From positions 124,001-188,000 of the forward strand of contig NZ_CABUOD010000001.1 of NCBI RefSeq assembly GCF_902493135.1: DNA of 64,000 nucleotides. Direction: 5' to 3'. A model generated the notes under the pieces. That model had not been told where the DNA came from. It saw only the letters and a program-made list of their open reading frames with translations, and did no database searches. The number at the start of each line of letters is the position of its first letter. Positions within the stretch are counted from its first letter, which is position 1. Shown one piece after another: positions 17,084 to 23,503 of the stretch. A program made the translations under genes and the position numbers. This DNA comes from an uncultured Parabacteroides sp. (GTDB lineage Bacteria > Bacteroidota > Bacteroidia > Bacteroidales > Tannerellaceae).

Positions 17084-17113
17084 CAAATATACTTAAAATC
17101 TTTGAATTTCAAA
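17084..17113 (-). promoter_or_regulatory. Promoter inside the predicted invertible segment, now facing left
   Basis: On the minus strand TTTG (17113-17110), an 18-nt spacer and TATATTTG (17091-17084) form a full Bacteroidota promoter that reads towards 17037, away from the capsule genes. Inversion between the flanking palindromes would place its -7 box at about 17194-17201, reading towards the gene at 17654. Confidence 0.62.
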
Positions 17114-17209
17114 TATTCTTATTTGTTTTTTATTTTCCTGTCAATCAGATGTATCAATGAATAGATCTGATACTCCCTGATAATCAAGTATTAACAATAT
17201 TTCATAAAT

Positions 17210-17248
17210 AAAATGACTAAAAAAAACGTACGTTTTTTTAGTCATTTT
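17210..17248. repeat. Right inverted repeat of the predicted invertible promoter
   Basis: Identical to the palindrome at 17037-17076 except for one T fewer on the right arm. The 133 bp between the two copies carry the promoter, so outer boundaries are 212 bp apart. Confidence 0.75.
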
Positions 17249-17297
17249 GATGATGCTTAATATTCATATAATCAGATTGTTACGTTTTTCCTACTTC

Positions 17298-17321
17298 TGG
17301 GACTGACGAGTTTTCGTATGG
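17298..17321 (+). repeat. 24-bp direct repeat, copy 1, in the capsule leader
   Basis: Sequence TGGGACTGACGA followed by GTTTTCGTATGG. It matches the second copy at 17609-17632 at 21 of 24 positions and stands in the same orientation, so recombination between them would delete and not invert. Confidence 0.6.
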
Positions 17322-17497
17322 AATAGGTTATATGATAAATATCTGTAAATCAATGCTTTGTAATTAGTCGTTAACAAAGGAAAAATCAAGATCGAGTATC
17401 TTTCATTGTTATACGGCTAAAAAAAGTAAGCAGTGTTTGCATTATTTAGAAATAGTATAGTTAAGGACAAGATGATAGTAAAATATTATTCATAGCA

Positions 17498-17560
17498 AAA
17501 AGGTATTAATACCTTTTATCATATGCTTCAAGCATATGATATCACCGATTACTGTGATAT
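17498..17560 (+). promoter_or_regulatory. Three consecutive hairpins in the capsule leader
   Basis: Palindrome AAAAGGTATTAATACCTTTT (17498-17517) is followed at once by an 11-bp-arm hairpin (ATCATATGCTT/AAGCATATGAT, 17518-17540). A third one overlaps it by two bases (ATATCAC 17539-17545 with GTGATAT 17554-17560) and runs into T-rich DNA. It could be an attenuator or a protein-binding leader of the capsule transcript. Confidence 0.55.
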
Positions 17561-17608
17561 TTTATTTTGAGATTTTGTAACCAAGATTATTCGATGTACG
17601 TTGCCCAT

Positions 17609-17632
17609 TGGGACTGACGAACTTTTGTATGG
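17609..17632 (+). repeat. 24-bp direct repeat, copy 2, just before the first capsule gene
   Basis: TGGGACTGACGA followed by ACTTTTGTATGG, 22 bp before the start codon at 17654. See copy 1 at 17298-17321. Confidence 0.6.
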
Positions 17633-17653
17633 GGTAATTAATTTTTTAATCAT

Positions 17654-19576
17654 ATGAAAATCAGTTGTTTAGTATTAAGTCTGACGCGAGGAAAATATAT
17701 CAATCGTTGGGTTATTCTCTTGATTGATCTGTTTCTTTCCGTGTTTTCGACCATCACTTCTCTGGCTTTAATCAGTTACATTTTAGATCATGATTATTCC
17801 AACTTGGTTATATTCCAAGTTTTTTTAGTCTCGTCGTTTTGTAGCATTATCAGCTTCTTTATTTGTCAGACCTATAAAGGAATCATCCGTCACTCCGCTT
17901 TCACCGAGACAGGACGTATTGCTATGGCCTCTTCCCTGAAAGTAACGATCATTCTGCCTGTCCTTTTCCTGGTGACCGATGCCTTTTCCTTCCGTAGTTT
18001 CCTGTTGGGGAGTGTGATCGATTTCTTTCTCACCTTCTTTATCCTGACAATTTTCCGTGTCTTCTTGATCACAACCTATACTTTTATGGTGAGCAGCATG
18101 ACTTCCCACAGCAAGGATAAACTTTTGATTTTCGGGCATGAAAAATCTTCTCCGGCATTCTTGAACGATTCGTTTTTATGTGAAAACTCATCCTATCAAG
18201 TTGAAGGTTTTCTCTGTTTCGGGCCGAAAATCTCCATGCGCATAGGAATCTATAAAGTCTATTTTGTATCTGACCAGGCAGAATTCAACCGTTTGGTGAA
18301 CCGCTATAACATCAAGGCCATTCTTTTTACCGATTATAAGGCTGTAAAAGAGGAAAGCGAGCACCTTGTCCGTTTCTGCGAGAAAAAGAAGGTCCGCATG
18401 TTGCTGTTACCCTCCATAGATGAACTTCGTGGAGGTAAAATACAGTTGCGCACCCTTCCTGAAGTTCGCATCGAAGACTTGTTGGGACGTGAAGAAATCC
18501 GTATTAACATGACGGAGATCGCCAATTCCCTGAAAGGCAAAACCGTTTTGGTCACCGGTGCCGCCGGTTCCATCGGCAGCGAACTCTGTCGCCAGCTCTG
18601 CCATTTCGACCTGAAGCAATTGATCTTGTTCGATAGTGCCGAAACCCCGATGCACAACATCCGGTTGGAACTGGAAGAAAAATTCCCCGATGTCGAATTT
18701 ACTCCTGTCATGGGAGACATCCGTATGATCCACCGCGTCGAAAGCATCTACCGGCGTTTTTGCCCTCATATCGTGTTCCATGCAGCCGCTTATAAACATG
18801 TGCCCTTGATGGAAGAGAACCCGTGCGAAGCTGTCCATACGAATGTTTACGGTACGCGTAACATGGCCGATATGGCAGTTAAATATGCAGTAGAAAAATT
18901 CATCATGGTCTCGACCGATAAAGCCGTCAATCCGACCAATGTCATGGGAGCCTCCAAGCGTTTGGCTGAAATGTATGTACAAAGCCTGAGCATCGCCATC
19001 AGCAAAAGCAAGCATCCCGGCAAGACACGCTTTATCACCACCCGGTTCGGCAATGTGTTAGGAAGCAACGGCTCCGTCATACCCCGTTTCCGCGAGCAGT
19101 TGTCTAAGGGTGGCCCTCTGACTGTCACTCATCCCGACATCATCCGCTACTTCATGACGATCCCCGAAGCTTGCCGCTTGGTTTTAGAAGCCGCCTTTAT
19201 GGGGAAAGGTAATGAAATCTTCGTGTTCGATATGGGGACCCCTGTGAAGATTACCGATCTGGCACGGCGCATGATTGAACTGGCAGGTTTTATCCCCGAC
19301 GAGGATATCGAGATCAAATATACCGGCCTTCGTCCGGGCGAAAAACTGTACGAAGAACTTTTGGCAACGAAAGAAAATACATTACCTACGGAAAACGAAA
19401 AGATCTACCGCGCCCAAGTCCGGGAATACGATTACGAAGACATCTGTACGGTCATGAACCCCTTGATCGACCTCGCAGTCAGAGTAGACAAAATGGGTAC
19501 CGTCCGGATGATGAAAAGAATCGTACCAGAGTTCAAGAGCAAGAATTCGATATATGAAGCGCTTGATAAAGAATAA
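17654..19576 (+). CDS. Nucleotide-sugar 4,6-dehydratase, WbpM/PglF/CapD type
   Basis: 640 residues, the long membrane-bound form of UDP-GlcNAc 4,6-dehydratase. Four N-terminal membrane segments (about 18-42, 52-70, 92-110 and 118-142) precede a Rossmann-like middle domain and a catalytic SDR domain from about residue 294, with TGAAGSIG (NAD binding), HAAAYKHVPLME, VSTDKAVNPTNVMGASKRLAE and TRFGNVLGSNGSVIPRF. It makes a UDP-4-keto-6-deoxy sugar, the precursor of bacillosamine or quinovosamine-type residues. It is the first gene downstream of the predicted invertible promoter and its 3' end is duplicated at 24017-24062, which marks the edge of an inserted cargo region. Capsule genes resume at 25371. 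Confidence 0.92.
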   Translation: MKISCLVLSLTRGKYINRWVILLIDLFLSVFSTITSLALISYILDHDYSNLVIFQVFLVSSFCSIISFFICQTYKGIIRHSAFTETGRIAMASSLKVTIILPVLFLVTDAFSFRSFLLGSVIDFFLTFFILTIFRVFLITTYTFMVSSMTSHSKDKLLIFGHEKSSPAFLNDSFLCENSSYQVEGFLCFGPKISMRIGIYKVYFVSDQAEFNRLVNRYNIKAILFTDYKAVKEESEHLVRFCEKKKVRMLLLPSIDELRGGKIQLRTLPEVRIEDLLGREEIRINMTEIANSLKGKTVLVTGAAGSIGSELCRQLCHFDLKQLILFDSAETPMHNIRLELEEKFPDVEFTPVMGDIRMIHRVESIYRRFCPHIVFHAAAYKHVPLMEENPCEAVHTNVYGTRNMADMAVKYAVEKFIMVSTDKAVNPTNVMGASKRLAEMYVQSLSIAISKSKHPGKTRFITTRFGNVLGSNGSVIPRFREQLSKGGPLTVTHPDIIRYFMTIPEACRLVLEAAFMGKGNEIFVFDMGTPVKITDLARRMIELAGFIPDEDIEIKYTGLRPGEKLYEELLATKENTLPTENEKIYRAQVREYDYEDICTVMNPLIDLAVRVDKMGTVRMMKRIVPEFKSKNSIYEALDKE

Positions 19577-19591
19577 AATCCCTATCTTTGT
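19546..19591 (+). repeat. Direct repeat copy A: 3' end of dehydratase gene plus promoter
   Basis: 46 bp covering the last codons (IYEALDKE), the stop and TATCTTTG. It matches 24017-24062 at 38 of 46 positions in the same orientation, bracketing the genes in between. Confidence 0.6.
19563..19590 (+). promoter_or_regulatory. Promoter of the ATPase/DUF4435 pair
   Basis: TTG at 19563-19565, a 17-nt spacer and TATCTTTG at 19583-19590 fit the Bacteroidota consensus, 16 bp before the start codon at 19607. The -33 box lies within the end of the dehydratase gene. Confidence 0.6.
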
Positions 19592-19606
19592 AAGAAAATA
19601 ACTTAG

Positions 19607-20410
19607 ATGGTAATACAGCAAATCGACATAAAGGGACTTTGGAATGGAGTTGCGGATATCTGTTGGAAATCAGTTGATCCTAAGGTGAATATTTTGGTCG
19701 GTAATAACGGATCAGGTAAAAGTACGCTGTTAAAAATACTCCAACTCCTATTGTCCGGTGATGCGAAAGCGATTAAAGGAATAGAAAAAGTAACTTTACA
19801 AACTACCTCTGGCAATGTGGTCTTTGAAGAAAAAGCCAAACCTCAGATTATAGGTACATCATTCGAGGTACATTATGTGAATACGTTCGATATACCATCA
19901 TCAAAGAAAAGTGCGCAATCCCAGTTGACACAACAGTTGGATACATTATTATATCAAAGACAGAAAGGAGTTTACTCTTTTACGGATTATCGCTTGTCGA
20001 TGACAAATCCGGATTTGGATAATGTCAGCCAATCCCGTATAGACGATTTATTTAGTATAGTCAATGAATTGTTTTCAACGACAGGGAAAACAATTCGGAT
20101 CAATGAGCGGAATGAAATAGTCTTTGACAAAAAGACAACGGTATTGACCCTCGAACAACTCTCCTCCGGAGAAAAGCAGATGTTGATCCTTCTGTTTACT
20201 GTTTTTCTGATGAAGCAAAGATCTTCTGTTCTGTTATTGGATGAGCCGGAGATATCTTTGCACATGGCATGGCAGGATAAACTGATTGAAAATTTGCTTG
20301 CTATTAATCCTAATTGCCAAATTTTCCTGACAACACATTCTCCAAATATCTTTGCAGATGGCTGGGGAGATAAGTTAGTATTTATGGGGAATATAATGCA
20401 AGAAAAATGA
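19607..20410 (+). CDS. AAA/ABC-type ATPase of a predicted two-gene defence system (AriA-like)
   Basis: 267 residues with a complete ABC/SMC-type ATPase: Walker A GNNGSGKST (32-40), signature LSSGEKQ (185-191), Walker B VLLLDEPE (208-215) and H-loop TTHSP (242-246). No membrane segments. Together with the overlapping DUF4435 gene the layout is that of PARIS anti-phage systems, in which the ATPase (AriA) holds and releases the toxic nuclease AriB when it senses a phage anti-restriction protein. It is shorter than the AriA proteins I know of, so it may be a compact or related type. It has its own promoter and is placed behind the dehydratase gene in the capsule locus. Other AAA-plus-toprim (OLD/Gabija-like) systems are less likely because DUF4435 is the partner. 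Confidence 0.75.
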   Translation: MVIQQIDIKGLWNGVADICWKSVDPKVNILVGNNGSGKSTLLKILQLLLSGDAKAIKGIEKVTLQTTSGNVVFEEKAKPQIIGTSFEVHYVNTFDIPSSKKSAQSQLTQQLDTLLYQRQKGVYSFTDYRLSMTNPDLDNVSQSRIDDLFSIVNELFSTTGKTIRINERNEIVFDKKTTVLTLEQLSSGEKQMLILLFTVFLMKQRSSVLLLDEPEISLHMAWQDKLIENLLAINPNCQIFLTTHSPNIFADGWGDKLVFMGNIMQEK

Positions 20411-21339
20411 GTCAGGAAGAATCAGAGTTTTATAAGTTAGAAGCGAAACGCTATAAGGCATCGTTATCGGTAAATGGACATTTGGCGGTCGTTTATTTGG
20501 AAGATAAAGATGATGAATGTTTTTGGACTGCTGTTTTAAAACATTATAAAGCTGATAGTTCATTCTATTTCAGGTTTGGTTCACGGGAAACAGGAAGCGG
20601 ATGCCAACAATGTTTGAAATACAAAAAACATTTGGATAAACAATTTCTGATTGCAATAGACAGTGATTATCGGTATTTGCTGAAGGAAGCCGATATGGAT
20701 GTTGCTCATTTTGTATTGCAGACTTATACCTACTCGTTTGAAAATCATTACTGTTACGCGAAGAATCTTCAAAAGGCTTTACGTTTGGCTTGTAACGATG
20801 ATAAGGTGGATGATTTATTCTCTGTTTCGGAATTTCTAAGGCAATATGGCGAAATCGTTTATCCTTTATTCCTTTATCTTTTGTACGATATGCGTACGAA
20901 AAAGCATGTTTTTCTCAAAGATGAATTTCATCAACTATTAGGAACTCAGACGAAAGTGAAACAAAGCGTGGAAGACAATGGTAAAACTTTATTGGATAGC
21001 CTTCATCAGACATTAAATAAGAAGTTGTCTGAATTGAAAGCCTTATTTCCCGATTTTACCCAGGAGGCAGAAGCCTCTTTGTATAAAGAAGCAGGATTAC
21101 ATAAAGACACAGCTTATCTTTATGCACGCGGACATAATTTATATAATATAATTGTCTCGTTGGGGAAAGAAATTGTGAATTATCACATACGTGAAGAAAA
21201 GAAGAAATGCGAAAAGAAACATCATAAAGCAATTTATGAGAGGCATTCGGATTTTGAACCAATTCTTCGATCTCAACTGCTTTATAATTATCCTGAAATG
21301 GAAAAAATAGGGAAAGATATAAAGAAAATTTGGCAGTAA
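20407..21339 (+). CDS. DUF4435 protein, predicted effector of the ATPase pair (AriB-like)
   Basis: 310 residues, overlapping the ATPase gene by 4 bp (ATGA). Features of DUF4435/toprim-like proteins are visible: an early acidic strand VYLEDKDDECFW (29-40), FLIAIDSDYRYLL (about 78-90) for metal binding, and YTYSFENHYC (about 104-113). The C-terminal half is helical and highly charged (EEKKKCEKKHHKAIYE). In PARIS, AriB with this domain is a nuclease reported to cleave host tRNA after activation. Here the toxic role is inferred from the family and the pairing. The gene ends 48 bp before a bidirectional terminator hairpin. Confidence 0.75.
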   Translation: MSQEESEFYKLEAKRYKASLSVNGHLAVVYLEDKDDECFWTAVLKHYKADSSFYFRFGSRETGSGCQQCLKYKKHLDKQFLIAIDSDYRYLLKEADMDVAHFVLQTYTYSFENHYCYAKNLQKALRLACNDDKVDDLFSVSEFLRQYGEIVYPLFLYLLYDMRTKKHVFLKDEFHQLLGTQTKVKQSVEDNGKTLLDSLHQTLNKKLSELKALFPDFTQEAEASLYKEAGLHKDTAYLYARGHNLYNIIVSLGKEIVNYHIREEKKKCEKKHHKAIYERHSDFEPILRSQLLYNYPEMEKIGKDIKKIWQ

Positions 21340-21386
21340 AATCGGTAAGCATTTAAATTAGGGCTTTCTCATAAAATCCCGAAGAA

Positions 21387-21422
21387 CCTGCCGGATAGGA
21401 TGCAAGGCATCCTGGCGGCAGG
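21387..21422. terminator. Bidirectional terminator-like hairpin
   Basis: CCTGCCG...CGGCAGG (21387-21393 with 21416-21422) encloses an inner stem AGGATGC/GCATCCT (21397-21403 with 21407-21413). It lies between the convergent DUF4435 and amidase genes. T-tracts are weak on both sides. Confidence 0.6.
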
Positions 21423-21447
21423 CACATTTTCCGGAATCATTTTTAGT

Positions 21448-21999
21448 TTAATGGAACAAGTTGCGATATTCATCACACGGGAAGCAAGGACACGCGTTCC
21501 CAAGGCCGGGCAGTTCGCTATGGCCTGTGATCAGCGCTTTGGGAAAAACTTTGTGGAGTTTCCACAAGAGTTCTTCCAGCCGGGCTTTCTGCTCCGGAGT
21601 ACGGGTGTCGGCAGGAATGCCGTTCTCATCCAGTCCTCCTTCGTAACAGATGCCGATACTGCAACGGTTCAGTCCACGTATATGGGCACCCACCTCCAGC
21701 AACTTCCGGTGTCGGGTCAGGTTACCGCTCCGGCGGATGTAGAAGTGGTAACCGATGGTACGGAATCCGCGCGCCTTATGGTCGCGCAGCATTTGTTCCA
21801 CCGGATAGTCACGGTCACAACGGGTGGCGGAGCAGTGGATGACGATGAAGCGGACCGCGTCTGCCCCGCTCATCATCAATCCGCTTTCCACTTTGGTCAG
21901 CAAGGTACGTTCGTCACATACCTCTTCACCGCCGACCAGGATAGGAAAAGTCATTTTTTTTGAAGGATTCATTTTAGTTCGGATTTTGAAATTAGTCAT
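21448..21999 (-). CDS. N-acetylmuramoyl-L-alanine amidase (phage-type)
   Basis: Minus-strand gene for a T7-lysozyme-like (Amidase_2) peptidoglycan amidase of about 183 residues. The zinc ligands are visible as His in FIVIHCSAT, His in ITGHSELPG and Cys in ACPCF. TIGYHFYIRRSGNL and NRCSIGICYEGGLD are further family segments. The start at 21999 leaves 16 nt to the HU-like gene upstream; 21972 is an alternative. An N-terminal extension of about 40 residues before the amidase core is uncommon. Genes of this type regularly accompany the HU-like and DUF4248 genes in Bacteroidales accessory regions, so the three probably form one transcription unit. No signal peptide is seen; the biological role of the set is not known. 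Confidence 0.85.
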   Translation of the reverse strand: MTNFKIRTKMNPSKKMTFPILVGGEEVCDERTLLTKVESGLMMSGADAVRFIVIHCSATRCDRDYPVEQMLRDHKARGFRTIGYHFYIRRSGNLTRHRKLLEVGAHIRGLNRCSIGICYEGGLDENGIPADTRTPEQKARLEELLWKLHKVFPKALITGHSELPGLGNACPCFPCDEYRNLFH

Positions 22000-22015
22000 T
22001 AAAAATAAAGTCTCA

Positions 22016-22507
22016 TCAGAGTTCGCCGGGTCTTTCTTCCTCCCCGCCATCCGGTGTGGTCAAGTCTACCGAAGCATCACCGGACTTGATTGCTTTCAAT
22101 ACCAGGCGGGCGACCTTGCGCGATGGAACCGCATTGAACGTAGCGTCGGCCAACAAGTTACTGAAGCGTTCGCCGGGAGTCCAATTCACCGTTACAGCCA
22201 CGATGTGCGTGTCCGTCTTGAACTCAGCCGCACTCTCAGCGCCGGTACTTCGGATAGCAGCCGAAAAATCTCCGAGGTCTCCCAGTTTGATGAGTACCCC
22301 GTTCAAGAGATTCTCCCGCATGCAGTCTACCGCCATAGTCAGGATCGCCGCAATATCCGCACGGCTGTAGACACATCCGTGAGTGGCGATATGTTCTGCG
22401 AACTGGTTGATGTTCATTGTCCTGCTGCTTTGCGCGCAGGCATACGCCTTTTTAGGGTCATCTTTTTTTTGAGGATTCATCCTCATTACAATACTGTAGT
22501 TAATCAT
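22016..22507 (-). CDS. HU-like DNA-binding protein
   Basis: 163 residues on the minus strand. The stretch from about residue 13 (DDPKKAYACAQSSRTMNINQ) through VKLGDLGDF-type LIKLGDLGDFSAAIRSTGAES (about 70-92) to WTPGERFSNLLADATF (about 110-126) is the long HU/IHF-related family of Bacteroidales, which carries a tail beyond the HU core. Such proteins bend or coat DNA. It lies between DUF4248 and the amidase in the usual order DUF4248, HU-like, amidase. The array of four 15-bp palindromes at 22562-22644 is directly upstream of its start, a candidate binding region for this or another regulator. Confidence 0.82.
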   Translation of the reverse strand: MINYSIVMRMNPQKKDDPKKAYACAQSSRTMNINQFAEHIATHGCVYSRADIAAILTMAVDCMRENLLNGVLIKLGDLGDFSAAIRSTGAESAAEFKTDTHIVAVTVNWTPGERFSNLLADATFNAVPSRKVARLVLKAIKSGDASVDLTTPDGGEEERPGEL

Positions 22508-22561
22508 ACGCTTAAAAAATAAGTTGTTAATAAAATGTTACCTCTGCGATCGAGTCAAATG

Positions 22562-22644
22562 AAGATGTATGATCTTTACGCGGAAGATGTGTCATCTTAT
22601 CCATGCAAGATGTATCATCCTATTGCCATAAGATGCTACATCTT
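22562..22644. promoter_or_regulatory. Tandem array of four 15-bp palindromes
   Basis: AAGATG-N3-CATCTT units start at 22562, 22584, 22607 and 22630 (spacings 22, 23 and 23 bp). Units 2 and 4 are perfect (centres TGT and CTA), unit 3 ends CATCCT and unit 1 ends GATCTT. It lies in the 225-bp gap between the HU-like and DUF4248 genes, and looks like a multi-site operator read in helical phase. Confidence 0.6.
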
Positions 22645-22732
22645 ACAAAAGCATCTGACTTACGGAAGCGAAGGTAGACCGTCGGGAGGCAGCCGGAAGT
22701 CGGGTTATTCGCTTCTGTTGCGTCTTTTTCGT

Positions 22733-22960
22733 TTACGGTTCGCCAAAAATCTCCACCAATATGCGTACCTGTCGTGGCGTGAATATTTTACTATGCGTGC
22801 GGTAGCCCGTCTCGCGAAGTCTCTCCAACACTTCTCCGTTTCGCTTCATCCACAAGCGGAGGTTAGAGACGGCAGAATCGACGGTTGGCGTTTCAGGGAA
22901 ATAGAGACTTGCCAACTCGCGTTTGGAGTAAGGGCGGATTCGGAATGTTGTTTCGTACAT
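22733..22960 (-). CDS. DUF4248 family protein
   Basis: 75 residues on the minus strand: FRIRPYSKRELASLYFPE at the N-terminus, then NLRLWMKRNGEVLERLRETGYR and FTPRQVRILVEIFGEP. This is the small DUF4248 family found in Bacteroidales next to HU-like and amidase genes. The pattern (helix-turn-helix-like first part with KRELASLY, basic second part, TPRQVRIL at the end) suggests DNA binding, but no function is established. It is the first gene of the minus-strand module; an 11-bp tandem repeat (23062-23094) lies about 100 bp upstream of its start. Confidence 0.78.
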   Translation of the reverse strand: MYETTFRIRPYSKRELASLYFPETPTVDSAVSNLRLWMKRNGEVLERLRETGYRTHSKIFTPRQVRILVEIFGEP

Positions 22961-23061
22961 GGCTTGAAAATTTTTAAGTGTGAATAATCAGGTTTGGGAT
23001 ACAAGTATCCGTTATAAAACCTTATGCAGGCAAAAGTATTGCCGTCCCGTTAAGTGGGCAA

Positions 23062-23094
23062 CAGTGATAAACCGGTGATGAATCAGTGGTAAAC
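23062..23094. repeat. Three 11-bp tandem repeats between divergent genes
   Basis: CAGTGATAAAC, CGGTGATGAAT and CAGTGGTAAAC follow without spacers from 23062, 23073 and 23084. One-turn periodicity and the position between divergent transcription units (DUF4248 leftward, motif-pair gene rightward at 23117) suggest an operator. Confidence 0.5.
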
Positions 23095-23116
23095 ATCCGA
23101 TAAAAAACAAAAGAAT

Positions 23117-23491
23117 ATGGAACATTCAGATTGTACTTTTAATATAAGCGGTGGAAACGTGCAAGTGTTGCCTAATGCAACCACGGCCATACAAAACATC
23201 TATGAGCAGGCCGATTGTGAAGAAGACAAGGTCCTCGCTCCATATATCCACGATAAGATTGAAAGGCGTAATTATGTGCTGCGGATCAAATCGTGCAGTG
23301 ATTCCGTCACGTTGTGCAAAACAGTACTTGCCGATCTGTATAACGATGTGTTGGGCGACTGCATCAAAAGCCGGGATCTGGTCAAAGGCAAGGAGTTCAT
23401 CACGGCTATCAAACCTCTGTTGGCATTCGAATGTGGAGTGGAGAATCTCCGCATTGCCATTCGTAAATATGTATTAGGTGAAATAAAATAA
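23117..23491 (+). CDS. Unknown protein with N-terminal GGNxQVLPNA motif
   Basis: 124 residues, family not recognised. The N-terminus carries FNISGGNVQVLPNATTAI (residues 8-25), a glycine/asparagine/beta-branched stretch that looks like a beta-arch or amyloid-forming motif. The rest (about 35-124) is predicted helical with no membrane segment. The next gene ends with a near-identical motif (INIAGGNNQVLPNAESGI). The codons of the two copies differ at many silent positions, so the likeness is kept by selection on protein, not by recent duplication. The mirrored placement (N-terminal here, C-terminal in the partner) is the arrangement of homotypic signalling pairs in which one protein templates the other. 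Function is unknown. Confidence 0.7.
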   Translation: MEHSDCTFNISGGNVQVLPNATTAIQNIYEQADCEEDKVLAPYIHDKIERRNYVLRIKSCSDSVTLCKTVLADLYNDVLGDCIKSRDLVKGKEFITAIKPLLAFECGVENLRIAIRKYVLGEIK

Positions 23492-23503
23492 TAGATAGTA
23501 ATC

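Larger units (their letters stand above)
16904..17653 (+). promoter_or_regulatory. Capsule-locus control region (750 bp without genes)
   Basis: No coding sequence was found. In order it holds the terminator at 16928-16962, a 40-bp palindrome at 17037-17076, a leftward promoter at 17084-17113, a 39-bp palindrome at 17210-17248, a 24-bp repeat at 17298-17321, three hairpins at 17498-17560 and the second 24-bp repeat at 17609-17632. No UpxY/UpxZ-type antiterminator genes are present, in contrast to Bacteroides capsule loci. Confidence 0.75.

Noticed and set aside
17298..17632. 24-bp repeats as the inverted repeats of the promoter switch
   Set aside because: They are in direct orientation, so they could not mediate inversion; the palindromes at 17037 and 17210 fit better.
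21400..21963. Plus-strand open frame over the amidase gene
   Set aside because: The minus strand encodes a clear amidase with zinc ligands; the plus-strand product has no features.
22562..22644. Repeats as a CRISPR array or origin of replication
   Set aside because: Units of 15 bp with 7-8 nt between them are too short for CRISPR, and no replication gene is close.
22535..22987. Plus-strand open frame over the palindrome array and DUF4248
   Set aside because: The first half is the repeat array and the second half is antisense to DUF4248.
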